Source: Ignavibacteria bacterium (GTDB taxonomy: Bacteria; Bacteroidota; Ignavibacteria; Tepidaquicellales; OLB5). From it: a stretch of DNA of 6,749 bases. Below are positions 5,400 through 6,749 of the stretch, in pieces. The stretch spans positions 1-6,749 of the forward strand of contig JAPUEV010000306.1 of assembly GCA_027492415.1 (NCBI GenBank), written 5' to 3'. A model generated the notes under the pieces. The model ran no database searches. It was not told where the DNA came from and was given only the letters and a program-made list of their open reading frames with translations. Positions within the stretch are counted from its first letter, which is position 1; every line of letters begins with the position of its first letter. Both the position numbers and the translations under genes were made by a program.

Positions 5400-6257
5400 T
5401 TATTTTTTAAACTTGTAAACAATATCCTTTACTCCAAAATAGAAGTTCATACCCATATAGAACGAAGTAAAGATGAAGTTCTTAAACCCGCCGAATTCTA
5501 TTGTGCCTGAGTCATCCTTTTTATCACGCAGCGGAACCTCGTTGGGGTCACTGCTTTCCTTGGTCTGTTTTAAAACCTGGTTTGAATTTGTGAGCTTTAC
5601 GCCGAAGTTCATTCCAACCTGGTTATTGAACATGTATTCAAGCCCGCCATAGATCATGTAGCCTATTCTGAAAGAATTTTTTATCTTAACCGTGCGGGTA
5701 TTGCCGGTTGTTATGCTTTTAATGTTCGCAGTTCCTGAAATGAGATTTGCCTGCACTTCTCCTGCAATATAGGGTTTAAGCCTGAAGCTGGGGTTGAATG
5801 AATTCTCTATCCCCACGCCAAATGCCATTACGTTGTAGCTTACATCGCCGTAATTAGAGCTTGATGCGAGGAAGTCGCTTTTGAACCTGTTGAAATTACC
5901 GGAAATGTTAAGCCTTACATTCCCTAATTTATGCAATGGTATCTTGCCAATAACCATAATGCCGTAACCGTTCTTAACGCCAAAGTTCTTTCCGCCTGAA
6001 AAATCAGAGGAATCAAATACGCTCTGGTAGTTTGAAGAAAGCTCAGCCATTCCAAGATTTATTCCGCCGGATACCTGTAAAGTGAATTTTGGCGGGGTTT
6101 GAATCTTGTAATAATCTTTCAGCTTTACGCCGGTTGATTTATATTGTGTTGTATCCTTGTATTCGCCGTTTTCAATTTTATAAGAGCCTGAACCGCAGCC
6201 GATAAAATAAGGAAGTATAGATAATAATAATACTATACAGAAATTTCTTAATTTCAT
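5400..6257 (-). CDS. Outer-membrane beta-barrel protein with lipoprotein signal, paralogue A
   Basis: Product of 285 residues. Unlike its three paralogues it has a lipobox, YFIGC, with Cys21 as the probable lipidation site, so the barrel may carry an N-terminal lipid. The segment after Cys (GSGSYKIENGEY) resembles that of the SPOR lipoprotein at 3929-4378 (SSGEYEIAEY). The rest is barrel: GKNFGVKNGYG, GKIPLHKLGNVRLNI, NRFKSDF, VGIENSF, LKPYIAG, FRIGYMIYGGLEY, FNNQVGMNFGVKLTNSN, FGGFKNF and the end FYFGVKDIVYKFKK. It resembles barrel C most. It follows the partial SPOR gene after 108 bp with no terminator between. That gap holds a weak promoter candidate (minus strand TTTACA at 6324-6329 and TATAGA at 6300-6305, 18 bp apart), so A may have its own promoter or be read through. 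The barrel fold is well supported; the function is not known. Confidence 0.85.
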   Translation of the reverse strand: MKLRNFCIVLLLSILPYFIGCGSGSYKIENGEYKDTTQYKSTGVKLKDYYKIQTPPKFTLQVSGGINLGMAELSSNYQSVFDSSDFSGGKNFGVKNGYGIMVIGKIPLHKLGNVRLNISGNFNRFKSDFLASSSNYGDVSYNVMAFGVGIENSFNPSFRLKPYIAGEVQANLISGTANIKSITTGNTRTVKIKNSFRIGYMIYGGLEYMFNNQVGMNFGVKLTNSNQVLKQTKESSDPNEVPLRDKKDDSGTIEFGGFKNFIFTSFYMGMNFYFGVKDIVYKFKK

Positions 6258-6287
6258 ATCCCGTGTATTCCCTACTAAAATTTAGAA

Positions 6288-6300
6288 AGTAAAATTTACT
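6288..6300. repeat. 13-bp perfect palindrome upstream of barrel A
   Basis: AGTAAA (6288-6293) and TTTACT (6295-6300) are exact inverted repeats around one central base. The site lies 31 bp before the barrel A start codon and touches the TATAGA promoter candidate, where an operator would be expected. The sequence is only A/T with G/C at the ends, so chance is a serious alternative. Confidence 0.35.
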
Positions 6301-6365
6301 CTATATTATCTTGTGATTTAAGTTGTAAATTATTTATAAAAATCCTTAAATTCAAGTAATAATAA

Positions 6366-6749
6366 TTACTTATTTTCCTGCTTTAGATAGGTTAATTCAA
6401 CAACAAATGAATCTGTAAAGCCGGCATCTTTTGCCGTGTTAAGATAGTTTATTGCCTCTTCTTTATTATTAAAATTGCCAAGCCTTATCTTGTAAAGCCC
6501 GTCTATATTTTTAAGTGTAATATCATGTCCTGCAAGCTTTGTTTTGGCGTTGTTTGAGTATTTTTCAGCATTGGCTTCATTATTAAATGCGCCTATCTGT
6601 ATCACATACATGCGCGATACAACCTGCTTTTCGCTGAACTTATTATCCTGCGGCTTTGGGTCTTCCTTGATCTCTGTCACCGGAGCCTTAACTTCTTCCT
6701 TTATTTCAACCGGTTCTTCAACCTCTATAATTTCATAAATGGCTGAATT
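6366..6749 (-). CDS. SPOR-domain lipoprotein (first cassette), N-terminus outside the window
   Basis: The frame is open from the window edge (first codon 6747-6749) to TAA at 6366-6368 and gives 127 residues. It begins NSAIYEIIEV, then an acidic, Pro-containing linker (about 11-43: EEPVEIKEEVKAPVTEIKED...), then a SPOR domain (about 47-118). Its landmarks are YVIQIGAF, GLYKIRLGNFNNKEEA and GFTDSFVV. The opening residues align with those right after Cys23 of the other SPOR lipoprotein (SSGEYEIAEY), so the signal peptide and lipidated Cys are probably just beyond the edge. A GTG at 6678-6680 could act as a start but would only cut off a matching segment, so it is not used. It heads the cassette with barrels A and B and probably binds peptidoglycan. 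The last residues (LTYLKQENK) extend beyond the domain. Confidence 0.88.
   Translation of the reverse strand, partial: NSAIYEIIEVEEPVEIKEEVKAPVTEIKEDPKPQDNKFSEKQVVSRMYVIQIGAFNNEANAEKYSNNAKTKLAGHDITLKNIDGLYKIRLGNFNNKEEAINYLNTAKDAGFTDSFVVELTYLKQENK

Noticed and set aside
6678..6680. GTG as the start of the first SPOR gene
   Set aside because: The frame is open to the window edge and the extra residues align with the segment after the lipobox of the other SPOR lipoprotein.
6544..6738. Plus-strand open frame of 64 codons, Ser/Thr-rich
   Set aside because: It is antisense to the SPOR domain and linker of the partial gene.

Overview
The window looks like a piece of a chromosome from the Bacteroidota/Chlorobiota side of bacteria, with Ignavibacteria-like lineages as the best guess. 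The main reason is the C-terminal sorting domain of the protein at 733-2121. It begins YQNYPNPFNP, the type A signal of the type IX secretion system (T9SS), and this spelling is common in Ignavibacteria and relatives. AT-rich DNA, few clear Shine-Dalgarno sites and many outer-membrane proteins agree with this. No rRNA, tRNA or CRISPR array is visible.

Layout. (1) 1-341, plus strand: the C-terminal part of a REP-associated, IS200-like tyrosine transposase (RAYT). (2) 342-732: a gene-free interval between two convergent genes, packed with repeats. It holds two copies of a GTTGTTGGTG/CACCAACAAC palindrome, a terminator, a composite GTAGAGAC palindrome and a six-copy 7-bp tandem repeat. (3) 733-2121, minus strand: a secreted seven-repeat Ycf48/BNR-like beta-propeller with a T9SS signal. 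(4) 2222-6749, minus strand: six genes for envelope proteins.

The six-gene block reads, in transcription order: SPOR lipoprotein (cut by the window edge), barrel A, barrel B, terminator; then SPOR lipoprotein, barrel C, barrel D, terminator. It is therefore a three-gene cassette present twice in tandem, with four related outer-membrane beta-barrel proteins. SPOR domains bind peptidoglycan glycan strands, so each cassette plausibly pairs a peptidoglycan-binding outer-membrane lipoprotein with two barrels. No function is known to me for these barrels. Barrel A carries a lipoprotein signal, and the segment after its cysteine resembles the start of the SPOR lipoproteins. This links the two protein types by sequence as well as by position.

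The cassette duplication, the shared lipoprotein N-terminus and the RAYT/palindrome neighbourhood are the parts most worth following up. Similarities were judged by eye; no alignment or database search was run.
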